DNA of 64,000 nt from Pirellulales bacterium (lineage in GTDB: Bacteria > Planctomycetota > Planctomycetia > Pirellulales > DATAWG01): the NCBI GenBank assembly GCA_036267355.1, contig DATAWG010000053.1:1-64000 (forward strand), written 5' to 3'. Positions within the stretch are counted from its first letter, which is position 1. Each line of letters begins with the position of its first letter. Of the stretch, positions 15,432 to 24,049 are shown piece by piece. The translations under genes and the position numbers were made by a program. Below the pieces are notes generated by a model. The model worked only from the letters and a program-made list of their open reading frames with translations. It was not told the DNA's origin and searched no databases.

Positions 15432-18113
15432 TCATTGTCCGGCGGCGTACCAATCTTTCCAGCGCTGGATGCGGCTTTGATCGGTTTCGGCCACGGCCCG
15501 CGATTCGCTGCCGGGCTCGGTTCCAGCGGAAAGCGTATTGGGAGGCGGAAGATCGCGGCCGGCGGCATGCGGCATCGCTGCAAGCGCTGCTTGCTTCACG
15601 TCCGGTCGATCGTCGAGCAGATGAACGAGCACCGGCACGAAGGATCGATCGCCGACTCGGCCCATCGCCGCCGCCGCAAGCCGGCGGACCTTCGGCGCCG
15701 GATCGTAGCCCAGCCGCTCCAATGCCGCGACTCCCGATGGATAGCCAAGCCGAGCCAGCGATTCTCCGGCCTCGACGCGAAGCGCATGATCCTCCGCCGC
15801 CAAGATCGCCTCCAACGGCTTGGGATCTTCGAGCGCCGGTAGTCGCCCGATGGCGCGAACCGCCGCTTCAACAACCGCCTGACTCGAATCGGCCAGCGAT
15901 TGCGTTAGCAGCGCGGCGTGCCACGAATACGGATGCGCTGCCAAATATTCGCACGCCCGGCGACGCACTTCGGGCGCCGGGTGGCTCAATGCGGCATAAG
16001 CAAGCTGGACTGCCGGCTCGCGATTGTCGTCGGCCAACGCCTGAAAGATGCTCGACCAAACCAACGAATCCGATTCGCCGATCATCAATTCAGCTAGCCG
16101 CTGGAGAGCCAAGCGACTGAGCGGCTTTCGTGGGCCGTTCGCGGCGGATGGATTTCGCGTCTCGCTTTCGATCGCCGCCGCCGCATTCCGCCGCTCGCGC
16201 ACGTCGGACGATCTGAGCCGCGCGATCTGGGCAAACTCCGGGCTTGCCGCGGGAAGGGCCACGGTGAAAATGTCGTCGGGCATTGGCGCCGAAAGCGTCA
16301 GGCTCGCCTCGCCCAGCAGATCGGGCAACTCGGGCCCGAACGCGACCAGAGCCTGCATCGCCGCAGCGCGAGCCTCGGCGGTCGTCGGCGACTGAAGTTG
16401 AGAGATCAACCGGCCGACCTCTCTCGCATTCGCTTCGAATTGCTTTGCGTTCGATGCATTCGACGCCGATTTGGTTTGAATCTTTTCCTTTGGCGGTCTG
16501 GTCGTGGCTGGGGTAGTGCCGGATGCCATGCTGTCGGATCGCCATTTGGCGCGCAACTGCTCCATTTCGGCGGCCCGGCGCGGCGAAGCGGCTTCGATTT
16601 CGAAATCCGCCGCCGGCGGCCACATCTTGGCAAGCTGCAGGGCCGCCGCCTTTCGCGTCAGGTATGCCCGGCCCTCCATGCCGGACAAGAGAATTGGTGC
16701 GGACAGTTCGAGCGGCCAATGACCGACAGCTTCGACGGCAGCCGTCGCGACATCGGTGTTTGCATCCGCGACCAATCGTTCGGCCAAATCCTTTGGCGGC
16801 TGAGCCGATTTTCGATCGAGAATCGGCACCAGTGCCCGGCGGACGCGCCACGATTTGTCGCCGACCGCGGTCGGGCCGATTTGATCATCGCCGGCGGCAA
16901 CGAGCGCTCCGACGGCCGCGGCCCGCATGAGTTCGGTCCCTGTCTCCGCAATTCGCCGCAATTCGGCGACGGCCTGCGGACCGCCGAGCCGGCCCAACTC
17001 CGCCGTCGCGGCGAGCCGCACCAACAGATCCTGATCCAAGAGCGATTGGCGCAGCAATTCAAATGCTTCTGGATGCTGCCGCACCGCGAGCGTATGAAGC
17101 GCGGCCCGGCGGACGCTTGTGTCGGGGTCGCCGACGTAGCGCGAGATGTTCGGCGGCAGCGGGCCGGAGGCAAAGCCGGCTAGCGCTAACAAAGCTTCGC
17201 GACGAACGCTTGCCGCGGGACTTGAGAGCGCCGCCGCAAACCGCGGTTCGCCGCTTGCATCGGAATTCTGCGCAAATCTCGAATCCTCGGCATGCTCGAG
17301 GGCGCACAACAATTCCGTGTGCAATTCGGCGCGATACGTGCGCGCTGCTGCGCCGGAAAACCGGCCATGCTCATCCACGAGCCGCCGCAATTCCCCGCCG
17401 ATCTTTTCCCATCCCAATTCGCCGAATGCTTCCGCGGCCGCACAGCGTTGCCACGTGTTGGTGTCATTGGAACGGATCGCGCGCAGCAGCGGCTCATAAG
17501 CGGCCGAATCGTGTTGCCGGGCTAGCAAAATTGCTGCATTCGTGGCAACGACCGGATCGCTCGACCCGACCGCGATGCGTAAATCGGGACGATTGTCGGC
17601 CGGCCGCGCCATCAGCTTTTCGAGACCAGGATGCCGCCAGCGATGCGAAAGGTCGGGGGGCGGAGCGCGATCGGTATCGGATTGCGATGATGCCGGATGC
17701 CATCGGCCGCCCATGCGGTTGTTCGGCGTCGAGGCGGAAGTTTCTTGGGTCGCATCAGCGACCGGCGAGGCCGCGAGCGGGTTTGCTGAATCGTTGGCCA
17801 CGAACAGCCAGCGTGGATCGGCCAGCGCGCCGGGTTTGTCGATGGGCGGCGGTTTTTGGGTCGTCGCGGCAGACGGATGCGGTGGCGGCACAGAGGGGGC
17901 CGCAGCCGCCGGTGGATTCCACTGCGGAGCATCGGTCGTGCCGCGAACGCTCGACGCGGTCCACCAAGCACGGCAGCCGGTGAAAACGCAAAGCAGAATT
18001 GCGGCCAAACTGCTCGCGGCGAGCCACTGCTGGGCAAGCCGGCCGTGGCGCCCAGCGCGACGGTGGAACCCATCGCGATGGGAAACAGCGAGATGTTTCG
18101 ACGGAACAGCCAC
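15432..18113 (-). CDS. HEAT-repeat lipoprotein
   Basis: The 893-residue product has a basic N-terminus and a hydrophobic stretch ending in a lipobox (CVFTGC, Cys at about 47). A Pro/Ala-rich linker follows, then many HEAT-like helical repeats (for example DPDTSVRRAALHTLA, RLAATAELGRLGG and the C-terminal PAPKVRRLAAAAMGRVGD). HEAT arrays bind protein partners; no catalytic domain is visible. It should be anchored to a membrane facing the periplasm. Start is a GTG at 18113; other nearby starts are possible. It follows another HEAT-like secreted protein on the same strand after 90 bp, so the two may be co-transcribed and form one scaffold. Confidence 0.8.
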   Translation of the reverse strand: MAVPSKHLAVSHRDGFHRRAGRHGRLAQQWLAASSLAAILLCVFTGCRAWWTASSVRGTTDAPQWNPPAAAAPSVPPPHPSAATTQKPPPIDKPGALADPRWLFVANDSANPLAASPVADATQETSASTPNNRMGGRWHPASSQSDTDRAPPPDLSHRWRHPGLEKLMARPADNRPDLRIAVGSSDPVVATNAAILLARQHDSAAYEPLLRAIRSNDTNTWQRCAAAEAFGELGWEKIGGELRRLVDEHGRFSGAAARTYRAELHTELLCALEHAEDSRFAQNSDASGEPRFAAALSSPAASVRREALLALAGFASGPLPPNISRYVGDPDTSVRRAALHTLAVRQHPEAFELLRQSLLDQDLLVRLAATAELGRLGGPQAVAELRRIAETGTELMRAAAVGALVAAGDDQIGPTAVGDKSWRVRRALVPILDRKSAQPPKDLAERLVADANTDVATAAVEAVGHWPLELSAPILLSGMEGRAYLTRKAAALQLAKMWPPAADFEIEAASPRRAAEMEQLRAKWRSDSMASGTTPATTRPPKEKIQTKSASNASNAKQFEANAREVGRLISQLQSPTTAEARAAAMQALVAFGPELPDLLGEASLTLSAPMPDDIFTVALPAASPEFAQIARLRSSDVRERRNAAAAIESETRNPSAANGPRKPLSRLALQRLAELMIGESDSLVWSSIFQALADDNREPAVQLAYAALSHPAPEVRRRACEYLAAHPYSWHAALLTQSLADSSQAVVEAAVRAIGRLPALEDPKPLEAILAAEDHALRVEAGESLARLGYPSGVAALERLGYDPAPKVRRLAAAAMGRVGDRSFVPVLVHLLDDRPDVKQAALAAMPHAAGRDLPPPNTLSAGTEPGSESRAVAETDQSRIQRWKDWYAAGQ

Positions 18114-18184
18114 GATTGCAAATCCTTTTGCCTGGCCAAACGTCGCCGCCCCATCCTGGGGCGGTTGTCGAATCGACTCTTCTC

Positions 18185-18206
18185 GCGGGCTGGGAAGCCT
18201 GCCCTA
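18185..18206. repeat. GGCAGGCTTCCCAGCC repeat overlapping a stop codon
   Basis: On the - strand the repeat begins TAGGGCAGGCTTCCCAGCC, and its first three bases are the stop codon of the upstream HEAT-like gene. The same core is in the M16 leader at 6805-6824. Confidence 0.65.
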
Positions 18207-19727
18207 TTTTCCGGCTCGCGGAGCGGTGGCCGCCGGCGCTGCGGCGGGTTTCTCCGGTTCCGCGTCGAACGAATCTTCCTTGCTTGCGCCGGTGGCTTTT
18301 TCCGGCGCCGGAGCCCGGCCTTGCGCACCCGCTGCCCCACCCGCCAATGCGGCTTCGAGCCCGGCGCCGGCCTTCGAAATTCCCGTTTTGAGCACGTCGT
18401 AATCGGCGGCCTTCGGATCGCAGGCCGCCATCAATAGGGCCAGATTTTTTTCCACGCTTTCGACAAACTGCTGGTGCTTCGTGCCGGCCGTGGCTGTGCT
18501 GAGCCCCTTAAGGCCGCGATCCAAGGCGTACAACTGGCTGCGCAGCAGAGGAATGGAAACGAACAGTTCACGGTTCGTTGCGCCGGCAAGGCCAGCGCCG
18601 GCGGCTCCGGGCTGGGCCGCGGCGCCGAGCAATCCGCCGGCGGTTGCGGATGCGGCGTTGGTCGGCGCCGGAACTCCGGCTGCGTCTCGGCGCTCGTCGG
18701 CCCGCGCCAGTTCGGCTTTGTAGGCATCGACGGCGACCTGGCCGATGCTTGCCGCCGTGGCCGATGCGTTCATCGATTCGGGGGCGTGGAATGAAATGCT
18801 GCCGAGCGCCTTGGCGGCCGAACACGACAATTCAGGCGACGATTGACTGTCTTTCAAGATTCCGTCAAGCGCGGCGACCACCGTGAGATTCGGCCCGGCA
18901 TCGCCGAGCGCGGCCAGCACGTCGATCGCGCGGCGGCGAATCCAATCGTGCCCGTCGGCGGTTCGGCCTTTCGGTGGCGTTTTCTCGTTGACGATTTTTA
19001 GCATCGCGGCGATGAATTGAGGCCGCGCCGCTCCCTCCGTTCCCGCCTCGGCGTGCTTCAGCAATCCGTCGAGCGCTGCGACCCGAACCACATCGATCGA
19101 ATCGAGGCAGGCCAGGAGCGCGGGTATCGTGGTCCGAAGCGGCTTTTCCGAGCCCGATTCCTGTAAGCTGGCGATCAAGAGCGCGGCATTGTAGCGGGCC
19201 AAGGGATGGTAGTTGCCTAGTGCGATCGTGCGCATCGCTTGGATCGTTATTTGCGTCAAATGGTTGAAGGGCTCTTGATTGGAATTCTTGCCGGCTTGAA
19301 GGATGAAAAACTTGGTGAATTCGTCGCGGCAGGTCGGCAACATACTATGCCGCCACTTCACCGCCTTGTTTTTCGGATCCTCGGTCATCGTCAGCACATT
19401 GGCGCCGGGCTCTTTGTAAAGCGTGAATTGCGGGAACAGGATGTTATTGAAGTACGCATCGAACACGACGACGTTCCAATCCAGATCGCCCCGCAGCATC
19501 GCGCGCGGATCCTTGTTCTGCGACGCATTGCTAGCCTTGTTCCAACCGCGCAGCGATGGCGGGTCGACCGGCATTTCGAGATACGGCGCCGCAGGGTCGG
19601 CGGCCCGAGCGACCCTTGCCGCCGTCGTCCACCAACCGAACACAAGCGCCAAGCCCACCAAGCTGCCCAACGCGGGCAGCCAAAATCGAATCGCCGCTCG
19701 CCTGATAAAGATCGTTTGCGCGACCAT
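18204..19727 (-). CDS. Secreted HEAT-like repeat protein
   Basis: The ATG at 19727 is preceded by a strong GGGGGAGG site on the - strand, giving a 507-residue protein; a 309-base upstream extension of the frame is not supported. The N-terminus has a hydrophobic signal or anchor (FWLPALGSLVGLALVFGWW) followed by AARVARAADP. The middle holds HEAT/armadillo-like helices (ALGNYHPLARYNAALLIASL, VRVAALDGLLKH, IRRRAIDVLAALGD). The C-terminus is Ala/Pro-rich. No enzyme motif is seen. It precedes the HEAT lipoprotein on the same strand, and its stop codon is the first triplet of a dispersed repeat. Confidence 0.75.
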   Translation of the reverse strand: MVAQTIFIRRAAIRFWLPALGSLVGLALVFGWWTTAARVARAADPAAPYLEMPVDPPSLRGWNKASNASQNKDPRAMLRGDLDWNVVVFDAYFNNILFPQFTLYKEPGANVLTMTEDPKNKAVKWRHSMLPTCRDEFTKFFILQAGKNSNQEPFNHLTQITIQAMRTIALGNYHPLARYNAALLIASLQESGSEKPLRTTIPALLACLDSIDVVRVAALDGLLKHAEAGTEGAARPQFIAAMLKIVNEKTPPKGRTADGHDWIRRRAIDVLAALGDAGPNLTVVAALDGILKDSQSSPELSCSAAKALGSISFHAPESMNASATAASIGQVAVDAYKAELARADERRDAAGVPAPTNAASATAGGLLGAAAQPGAAGAGLAGATNRELFVSIPLLRSQLYALDRGLKGLSTATAGTKHQQFVESVEKNLALLMAACDPKAADYDVLKTGISKAGAGLEAALAGGAAGAQGRAPAPEKATGASKEDSFDAEPEKPAAAPAATAPRAGK

Positions 19728-20029
19728 AGACAATGCCTCCCCCGCTCGTTCCGATGAAGAGATCCGTTCCGGAATCTTTAGACAAGCCTGCTCCGTAATC
19801 AAGACTACTCGTGGCGCAATGGCGATGTCAAGCGAAACGGGGGGTTCGAGCGAGGGGCGCGACGCGGGGAAGGACAGGCGGGAGGCGTCGGCGCGCGCGG
19901 CGCGCCCAGGCAAGGACCGGAAGAATCGCTCGGCGATTGAGGACGGCGCGGCGGCCTTCCCTGGGCTTACAGCGATAGCGGCGGTGGTGCTTGCGTTGGT
20001 TCGAAACACGTGGTACCACTCATCGCCGT
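19728..20029. other. Divergent intergenic region
   Basis: About 300 bp between two divergent genes. It contains a GC-rich run around 19885-19905 (GCGCGCGCGGCGCGCCC) and one arm of the CCCAGGGAAGGCC repeat near 19952-19965. Promoters for both genes should lie here but I could not pick convincing boxes. Confidence 0.4.
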
Positions 20030-20965
20030 ATGACACTCCTCTATTCCGATCCGCGGTTTCTCAACCATCGCACCGGCGATCATCCGGAAAATCCCTCGCG
20101 GCTCGAACACATCGTCCGGCTGCTCGATGCTAGCAAATTGGCCGATCGCTGCCGGCGAGCGGAATGGCGGCCCGCGTCGCCGAACGAAATTACCGGCGTT
20201 CACCAGCCGGCATATATCGAGGCGGTCGTGGAATTCATCGGCCGCGGCGGCGGGCAGATCGAAGCCGATACGGTCGTCAGCCCCGGCTCGCTGGAAGCGG
20301 CCCAACTGGCGGTCGGAGCCGTGCGCGATGCGGTCGGCCGCGTCGTTGCCGGGGAAGATGCGACAGCGCTTTGCTTGGTGCGGCCGCCGGGGCATCATGC
20401 CCGGCCCGCTGCCGTGATGGGCTTCTGCCTCTTCAACAACGTGGCCGTCGGGGCGCGGATGGCCATCGACGAATTGCAACTCGACCGAGTGCTCGTGGTC
20501 GACTGGGATGTCCACCATGGCAATGGCACGCAAGAATCGTTTTGGAGCGACGAGCAAGTCGGATTCATGTCGATTCATCGGTATCCGTTTTACCCCGGCA
20601 GCGGCGCGGCAGACGAAACCGGCGGCGGCCCGGGCCTCGGCGCGACGTTGAACCTGCCGGTCGCCCTCGGCACTTCGCGAGCGGATTACCTGGCCCGATT
20701 TACCGATGAACTCGACCGCTTCGCCGATCGCATCCAGCCGCAGTTGGTGCTCGTCAGCGCGGGTTTCGACAGCCATCGCGCCGATCCGATCGGTTCGCTC
20801 GGATTGGAAGTCGAAGATTTTGCCACGTTGACGCGAGCGGTTCGTGCCGTGGCCGACGCCCACGCCGGCGGCCGAATCGTCAGCGTTTTGGAAGGGGGAT
20901 ATAATCCACCAGTGCTCGCTGAATGCGTCGCGATCCACCTGAGCGAATTGCTATCGCTGGAGTAA
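20030..20965 (+). CDS. Histone deacetylase-like (class II) amidohydrolase
   Basis: The 311-residue product has the whole set of HDAC/acetoin-utilisation family motifs: RPPGHHA (catalytic His pair), DWDVHHGNGTQ (zinc Asp and His), YPFYPGSG, SAGFDSH (second zinc Asp) and EGGYNP. The length is normal for a free-standing bacterial class II enzyme, which deacetylates acetyl-lysine, acetylpolyamines or related amides; the substrate here cannot be told from sequence. The ATG at 20030 gives MTLLYSDPRF, a usual start. The upstream in-frame extension to 19991 is not needed. It is divergent from the HEAT genes and followed by a palindromic repeat 10 bases after its stop. Confidence 0.9.
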   Translation: MTLLYSDPRFLNHRTGDHPENPSRLEHIVRLLDASKLADRCRRAEWRPASPNEITGVHQPAYIEAVVEFIGRGGGQIEADTVVSPGSLEAAQLAVGAVRDAVGRVVAGEDATALCLVRPPGHHARPAAVMGFCLFNNVAVGARMAIDELQLDRVLVVDWDVHHGNGTQESFWSDEQVGFMSIHRYPFYPGSGAADETGGGPGLGATLNLPVALGTSRADYLARFTDELDRFADRIQPQLVLVSAGFDSHRADPIGSLGLEVEDFATLTRAVRAVADAHAGGRIVSVLEGGYNPPVLAECVAIHLSELLSLE

Positions 20966-20975
20966 ACCTTCCCAT

Positions 20976-21081
20976 GTAGCAGGCACACGCCGTGTGCCGT
21001 CCGCCCGTCGCGGCGCGCTACTTACTTAACGCCGCGCCGCGCACCGAGCGGTGCCGACGGCACACGGAATGTGCCTACTAC
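20976..21081. repeat. Palindromic repeat family E
   Basis: Two 26-bp arms (20976-21001 and 21056-21081) are reverse complements with about three mismatches; the core is GGCACAC...GTGTGCCGTC. The central 54 bp are very GC-rich. It lies 10 bp after the HDAC-like gene's stop codon. Confidence 0.85.
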
Positions 21082-21108
21082 GTTGGTCGCTCCGTTCGTC
21101 GATAGCGA

Positions 21109-21135
21109 CTCCTGACCACTGGCCCCTGACCCCTG
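21109..21135 (+). other. C-rich tract before a start codon
   Basis: CTGACC/CCTGACCCC-type units fill the space just upstream of the ATG at 21142, where a Shine-Dalgarno sequence would be expected but is missing. Similar tracts precede the starts at 1856, 32043 and 44437. Confidence 0.5.
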
Positions 21136-21141
21136 TTTCGT

Positions 21142-22317
21142 ATGTCCCTCCTCGCCGATGTCGACGCCTTCTGCCGTGAGTTGCGTCCGATCGAAGATTT
21201 GCACTATCTCGAACGCCGGCAGAACGAACAGTTGGTGCCGCTGGCGTTGAAATACAATTTGCTCGGAATGCCGGTGCCGAACGAATATGGCGGGCGCGGG
21301 GCCGATGCTGTGACCTACGCGAGGGCGCTGGTGCGGATCGGCCGCGAAGGAACCGGAGTGCGAACTTTTTTTTCCGGCCACACGTCGATCGGCCAATATC
21401 CGATCCTGCGATTCGGAACCGCCGAGCAGAAGCAAGCGTATCTCGCCTCTTCGACTCGCGGCGAGCGGATCATGGCCTTCGCCCTGACCGAGCCCGAGGC
21501 CGGCAGCAATCCGCTGGAAATGACGAGCACCTATCGCCGCGATGGCGGGCGGTTCTTGTTGAGCGGCGTGAAGTATCTGATCTCGAACGGCGGCATCGCC
21601 GACACGGTGATCGCGTTTGCCTATCCGGCCGACGGCAGTGATCCAGAACGTAGCGGTGCCGGCCGCCGCATCAGCGCGTTTATCGTCGACACGGCCGGCG
21701 CCACCTTCGAGCGCGAAGACTTGCCGGCCAAACTCGGCATGCCGACGGTGAACACCGGGATGTTCGAAATGATCGACCATCCGGTGCCCGTCGAAAATCT
21801 TCTGGGGGGCGAAGGGGAAGGATTTCGCATTGCAATGGCGACGCTGATTTCCGGCCGCCTGAGCGTGGCGGCGGGATGCTTGGGCGTGATCGAAGATTGC
21901 CTGGCCGAGGTGTTGGAATATTGCCGCACCCGGCATCAACACGGCAAGCCGATCGGCCGGCATCAGTTGGTGCAGGAACATGTGGCGGCGATTGAATTGG
22001 CCCGCAATTCCAGCGGGCTGATGATCGAGCAAGCCGCGGCAGCGAAGCAATTGGCGGAAGAGAACCCGGCAGATGCGGCGCTCACCGCGGCGGCCGACCT
22101 GCAGGTGGCGCAGGCCAAGCTGTTCGCATCGAACGCGGCCTGGGACGCCGCCGACCGGGCGGTGCAAGTCTTTGGCGGCCGCGGCTGGTCGAATCTCTAT
22201 CGCGTCGGCAGGCATCTGCAAGACGTTCGCGTGTGCCGCATCTACGAAGGTACCGACGAGATCCTGAAGTTGAAGATCGCGGCCGCCTTGCTCGGCAAGG
22301 AATTCTCGGCGTTCTAA
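21142..22317 (+). CDS. Acyl-CoA dehydrogenase family protein
   Basis: This 391-residue FAD enzyme has the family's regular layout. The N-terminal helical part is shortened. The substrate and FAD segment is AFALTEPEAGSNP, the middle beta domain contains LPAKLGMPTVNTG, and the C-terminal helical part ends with QVFGGRGW and YEGTDEI. The Glu of YEGT is the usual catalytic base. It removes a proton pair from an acyl-CoA thioester; the chain length or branched-chain preference cannot be read from sequence. It stands alone, between a palindromic repeat upstream and another that starts directly at its stop codon. An acyl-CoA synthetase lies 4 kb downstream on the opposite strand and could serve the same pathway. 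Confidence 0.88.
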   Translation: MSLLADVDAFCRELRPIEDLHYLERRQNEQLVPLALKYNLLGMPVPNEYGGRGADAVTYARALVRIGREGTGVRTFFSGHTSIGQYPILRFGTAEQKQAYLASSTRGERIMAFALTEPEAGSNPLEMTSTYRRDGGRFLLSGVKYLISNGGIADTVIAFAYPADGSDPERSGAGRRISAFIVDTAGATFEREDLPAKLGMPTVNTGMFEMIDHPVPVENLLGGEGEGFRIAMATLISGRLSVAAGCLGVIEDCLAEVLEYCRTRHQHGKPIGRHQLVQEHVAAIELARNSSGLMIEQAAAAKQLAEENPADAALTAAADLQVAQAKLFASNAAWDAADRAVQVFGGRGWSNLYRVGRHLQDVRVCRIYEGTDEILKLKIAAALLGKEFSAF

Positions 22318-22410
22318 CAGCCCGTTGAAAAAGGGGATTGGCTTCGAGCGCCCGGGCGGGCTTATCGGACATTTGCCGCGAGGTGCCTGCCCCTTTTTCA
22401 ATAGACTGCT
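22318..22410. repeat. Palindromic repeat family G
   Basis: Arms at 22318-22336 and 22390-22410 share TTGAAAAAGGGG and the outer CAG in inverted orientation around a GC-rich loop. The left arm starts at the first base after the acyl-CoA dehydrogenase stop codon. Confidence 0.75.
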
Positions 22411-22449
22411 AAGCCGTCGAAGGACGGCCTGGGCGTTTCGGACGGCCGT

Positions 22450-22516
22450 CTTCGCTAACGCTTCGGGCTAGCGTGCGTGCGTCGAACGGATGCTGGCCCG
22501 AAGCGTCAGCGAGGAA
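22450..22516. repeat. Repeat family B, inverted pair
   Basis: TCGCTAACGCTTCGGGCTAG and CCCGAAGCGTCAGCGAGG face each other with a short loop. This is the same 18-base core that forms the tandem array at 36059-36345. The rest of the gap, from 22517 to 22715, has no gene I can support. Confidence 0.85.
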
Positions 22517-22715
22517 TCGCCGCGAACCGATCGTTCCCTTGAGCCGCCGGCGCTTCCATGGCCCACGCTGGTCCGAGTTTGCCGGCTATTCCGCTTTTGC
22601 CGCGCTTCTGGCGGCGCGGATTGTCCTATATTTGCTTGGCGTGCGGCGCGCTTTGCGCGGCCGATGTCGCCGACGATCCCCCTTGCAATCGCCAAGCAAA
22701 TTTTGTCGATCTCAC

Positions 22716-24020
22716 ATGTCCGCCGCAGACGCCATCGACATCGACGACACGCCGACCCGAGCGCTGCGCCATCCGGCAGCGGGAATGGCGGGCGTCGCGA
22801 TTGCGCCCGCGGATGAGCCGCCGGCGCAGCGCAGCCCGCGCCGCCGGCTATTGAGCTACGAACTCGGTGAACCGATCGGCTCGGGCGGCATGGGAACGGT
22901 TTACAAGGCCGTCCACACCTGGCTTGGCCGAACGGTTGCGGTCAAATTCATCGCCAAAGAAGTGCTTGGCGATCCAGAGGCAGTCGCTCGCTTCGCACAC
23001 GAAAGCCGCGCCATCGGCAGGCTTGACCATCCGAATATCGTCCGGGCGATGGATGCCGGATGCGTCGGCGGCACGCATTTCCTCGTGACCGAATTCGTCG
23101 ACGGCTGCGATTTGGCCCGGCTTGTAAAGACGGTCGGACCGTTGCGAATTTCCGACGCGTGCGAAATCGTTCGCCAAGCGGCGCTTGGTCTTCAACATTT
23201 GCACGAGCAGCAGTTGGTGCATCGCGACGTGAAGCCGTCGAATTTGCTGTTGAGCCGCTTGGGCATGGTCAAGCTGCTCGATTTCGGCCTAGCCAGGATC
23301 GACTCGAATCAAACCGCGCTTACCACGACCGGCCAGATGATCGGCACGCTCGATTTTCTTGCTCCCGAGCAAGCCGCCGATGCCCGGCAAGTCGATATTC
23401 GCAGCGACATTTACAGCCTTGGCTGCACGCTCTATTTTCTGCTGACCGGCCAGGCTCCATTCAGCGGACCGGAATACGCCACGCCGGCCAGCAAGATCAA
23501 AGCGCATCTGGCGGATTCGCCACCGTCGCCGAAGCGCGGGACTGGGCGGATTCCGCTAGCCGTTGTCGCATGCTTGGATCGCATGATGGCGAAGTCGCCG
23601 GCCGAGCGCTATCCGGCGCCCGCCGAAGTGGCCAGGGCGCTCGCGGCGCATGCCCGCGGAGCGGATTTGCCGAAACTGGCATCGCGCGGCGCGGATGCCG
23701 GTTCGATTTCGGCGAGCCGGGCTGCCGCGGAGCCGATGTGGAGCAGTATGCAACGCGTCGCCGGATCGATCCCGGCGACCGCCGGCTGGATGCTGCGGCA
23801 GATGTTCGGCCGTCGCACGCCTTTCCGTAGCCCAGCCAAGCACGAACCGCTCCTTTCCGTGAGCGGCGTGGTCGGCCTGATCTTGATCGCGCTGATTCTC
23901 TCGCGATGTTCTTGCATCAGCCGCCTGATGCCGGGCAAGTCGCGCGGCGCTGGCGGCGGACCGCCGCCGGCCGATGTTCATTACTTCCGAATCGGCCCCG
24001 GTCCGGCCGAGCATCCTTGA
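22716..24020 (+). CDS. Ser/Thr protein kinase with C-terminal membrane helix
   Basis: The 434-residue protein is a PknB/Stk1-type kinase. The glycine loop is GSGGMGTVY (about 55-63), the ATP lysine is in VAVKFIA (about K77), the catalytic loop is HRDVKPSN and the metal site DFGLARID; the activation end GTLDFLAPE and SDIYSLGCTLY are intact, so it should be active. A single helix near the C-terminus (VVGLILIALIL) anchors it with the kinase inside; the short tail outside is Gly/Pro-rich and has no sensor domain. ATG 22716 is chosen; the frame extends upstream only through repeat DNA. The next gene, 29 bases on, encodes an FHA domain, which binds phosphothreonine and is a plausible partner. Confidence 0.9.
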   Translation: MSAADAIDIDDTPTRALRHPAAGMAGVAIAPADEPPAQRSPRRRLLSYELGEPIGSGGMGTVYKAVHTWLGRTVAVKFIAKEVLGDPEAVARFAHESRAIGRLDHPNIVRAMDAGCVGGTHFLVTEFVDGCDLARLVKTVGPLRISDACEIVRQAALGLQHLHEQQLVHRDVKPSNLLLSRLGMVKLLDFGLARIDSNQTALTTTGQMIGTLDFLAPEQAADARQVDIRSDIYSLGCTLYFLLTGQAPFSGPEYATPASKIKAHLADSPPSPKRGTGRIPLAVVACLDRMMAKSPAERYPAPAEVARALAAHARGADLPKLASRGADAGSISASRAAAEPMWSSMQRVAGSIPATAGWMLRQMFGRRTPFRSPAKHEPLLSVSGVVGLILIALILSRCSCISRLMPGKSRGAGGGPPPADVHYFRIGPGPAEHP

Positions 24021-24049
24021 ATCGCGGCCATTTCGAAAGCAGTTTTTCC

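Noticed and set aside
21022-22401. Long antisense frame over the acyl-CoA dehydrogenase
   Set aside because: Composition is His/Arg/Gln-rich with no domain, and it crosses two palindromic repeats; the sense frame has all family motifs.
23906-24049. Longer N-terminus for the FHA-GGDEF protein
   Set aside because: The extra codons overlap the kinase's C-terminal helix region in another frame; ATG 24050 gives the expected start.
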